Assembly (NCBI GenBank): GCA_029289015.1
Contig: JARFUL010000084.1
Span: 1-7,735 of the forward strand
Source of the DNA: Syntrophobacteria bacterium
GTDB taxonomy: Bacteria; Desulfobacterota; Syntrophobacteria; JARFUL01
Direction of reading: 5' to 3'
Length of the DNA stretch: 7,735 nucleotides
The notes below the pieces were generated by a model. The model did not search any database and was not told where the DNA came from. It saw only the letters and a list, made by a program, of their open reading frames with translations. The translations under genes were made by a program, and so were the position numbers. Positions 7,076 to 7,735 of this stretch are shown piece after piece (position 1 is the stretch's first letter; each line of letters starts with the position of its first letter).

Positions 7076-7109
7076 GGGTGGATGGGAATACCCGTCCTCC
7101 CCTTTTTTT
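7076..7109 (+). terminator. Intrinsic terminator of valS
   Basis: The arms 7076-7086 and 7091-7101 pair over 11 positions (one T-T mismatch, one G-U) around an AATA tetraloop, and seven T residues follow (7103-7109). It starts 29 bases after the valS stop. On the other strand the same hairpin is followed by TGTTTTC, so it could also stop, more weakly, the convergent gene ending at 7119. Confidence 0.88.
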
Positions 7110-7118
7110 ATCCGGGGG

Positions 7119-7475
7119 TCAGAACTCCCGCAGCTCCCAGGTTTCAATCCTCTGGTAATCATCAAAGGGCAGGAAGGTTTTCCTGGACAGAGTGCGTGAG
7201 TCATTGCCGTCCACCCTGCCGCGCAAAACCACCTTGGTCACCTCATTGCCCTCTTCGTCCACCCCGTGAATCTTGAGAAGCACCTTGATCTCCCTGTCGG
7301 TATTATTGTTCACCGTGGCGTAGACCATGATGAACACATCGCCGGAGCTGTCCGGCCCTTTAACGACTTCCGCAGAGATATCAACTACTTCAATCTCTTC
7401 CTGTCCAATCGCAAGAGTTGTGGACAAAGAGAGCGCCACCATAACGGATATGAAAAGCACCCCTAGTTTTTTCAT
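7119..7475 (-). CDS. Small Sec-exported protein of unknown function
   Basis: A 118-residue protein I do not recognise. The N-terminus MKK, a hydrophobic core to about residue 20 and ALAxG-like TLAIG give a clear Sec signal peptide, with likely signal peptidase I cleavage between Gly24 and Gln25. There is no Cys, so it is not a lipoprotein. The mature part of about 94 residues alternates hydrophobic residues in beta-strand fashion (DVFIMVYATVNNNTD, then IKVLLKIHGVDEEGNEV) and ends YQRIETWELREF. The order of a valency-like strand, VNN-T turn, strand, D-GNEV turn, strand resembles small immunoglobulin-like folds such as FxLYD-type domains; this is a fold guess, not a family match. The mature protein is mildly acidic and probably periplasmic. 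GGGAAGG just before the ATG is a strong ribosome-binding site. It is transcribed alone from its own promoter and converges on valS. Confidence 0.87.
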   Translation of the reverse strand: MKKLGVLFISVMVALSLSTTLAIGQEEIEVVDISAEVVKGPDSSGDVFIMVYATVNNNTDREIKVLLKIHGVDEEGNEVTKVVLRGRVDGNDSRTLSRKTFLPFDDYQRIETWELREF

Positions 7476-7532
7476 AATTCCTTCCCTAGCCCTCTTTAAT
7501 ATGTTTCGAGCTGCGCCGGAATCTATCCAAAG

Positions 7533-7561
7533 ATTTTAACATTACCCTCGGCATAAGACAA
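7533..7561 (-). promoter_or_regulatory. Sigma70-type promoter of the small exported protein
   Basis: On the minus strand TTGTCT (-35, 7556-7561) and TAAAAT (-10, 7533-7538) are separated by exactly 17 bases. Transcription would start near 7526, about 50 bases before the ATG at 7475. Good spacing and two near-consensus boxes in an otherwise GC-rich region make this credible. Confidence 0.6.
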
Positions 7562-7586
7562 TTTCCGCGCCCAGGTCTTTCCCTTC

Positions 7587-7624
7587 CCCGGCACCCCGCG
7601 GCGGCCTCCCTTTGGCCCGGCACC
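7587..7624. repeat. Nine-base direct repeat CCCGGCACC in the divergent promoter region
   Basis: CCCGGCACC appears at 7587-7595 and 7616-7624, 29 bases apart. The second copy ends 10 bases before the plus-strand -35 box at 7635. It could be a pair of regulator sites between two divergent promoters. No family is recognised, and chance is possible in GC-rich DNA. Confidence 0.3.
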
Positions 7625-7634
7625 GCTAAAAGGG

Positions 7635-7663
7635 TTGAAAGTATCCGGCCAATGGCCTATATT
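7635..7663 (+). promoter_or_regulatory. Sigma70-type promoter of the gene leaving the right edge
   Basis: TTGAAA (-35, 7635-7640) and TATATT (-10, 7658-7663) each match five of six consensus bases and are 17 bases apart. The spacer contains GGCCAATGGCC (7647-7657), an inverted repeat that could be an operator. Transcription would start near 7670, about 34 bases before the ATG at 7704. Confidence 0.55.
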
Positions 7664-7703
7664 TTCCCCAAAAACTTCAACATTTTAACCATCTGACACG
7701 GCA

Positions 7704-7735
7704 ATGGACCCCATTTTGAAGAGGCTCCTTGAGCT
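7704..7735 (+). CDS. Possible gene start, truncated by the window (unknown product)
   Basis: An ATG opens a frame reading MDPILKRLLE that stays open to the edge. Support is its position about 34 bases after the predicted transcription start and its plausible leucine/lysine-rich helical beginning. There is no Shine-Dalgarno before it (the preceding bases are GACACGGCA), so the true start may lie further right. Ten codons are too few for a family call. Confidence 0.4.
   Translation, partial: MDPILKRLLE

Overview
This window looks like an ordinary chromosomal segment of a GC-rich Gram-negative bacterium. Evidence for Gram-negative: HslUV is of the proteobacterial type with a short propeptide, and a small Sec-exported, cysteine-free protein is encoded near the right end. 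Arginine is often encoded by AGG and isoleucine by ATA, and the order xerC-hslV-hslU is familiar from Deltaproteobacteria (Desulfobacterota/Myxococcota-like lineages) as well as Firmicutes. A deltaproteobacterial or related uncultured lineage is my best guess, but the window does not prove it. I see no insertion sequence, CRISPR array, tRNA or rRNA.

Layout. Left block, minus strand (1-2646): a compact, translationally coupled operon xerC-hslV-hslU. It encodes a tyrosine recombinase of the XerC/D family, then the peptidase and the AAA+ unfoldase of the HslUV (ClpQY) protease; hslU runs off the left edge. A good sigma70-type promoter lies just upstream of xerC. A 433-base divergent intergenic region follows (2647-3079). 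It contains GC-rich palindromic DNA, a plus-strand promoter with a perfect TTGACA box, and a leader of nearly 190 nt that can fold.

Centre, plus strand: an extremely acidic, low-complexity 368-residue protein (3080-4186), then valS (4360-7047), encoding a zinc-binding-type valyl-tRNA synthetase. A hairpin with a T-rich tail separates them. valS ends at a clear intrinsic terminator.

Right end: a small secreted protein of unknown function on the minus strand (7119-7475) with its own promoter. Diverging from it is a second promoter that appears to drive a gene beginning near 7704 and leaving the window.

The item most worth attention is the acidic gene. It has a short N-terminal amphipathic helix ending in an ISEDE-like motif, about 290 residues of Glu/Pro/Ala-rich disordered sequence (215 consecutive residues without Lys, Arg or His), and a C-terminal charged helical module with an LP-I-E-V-REEI-I pattern. 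This is the architecture of the alphaproteobacterial polar organising protein PopZ (DUF2497). As I recall, popZ also lies next to valS in many Alphaproteobacteria. I propose it as a candidate PopZ homologue or analogue, a polar condensate scaffold, outside the group where PopZ is best known. The remaining genes are housekeeping: chromosome dimer resolution, protein quality control and tRNA charging.
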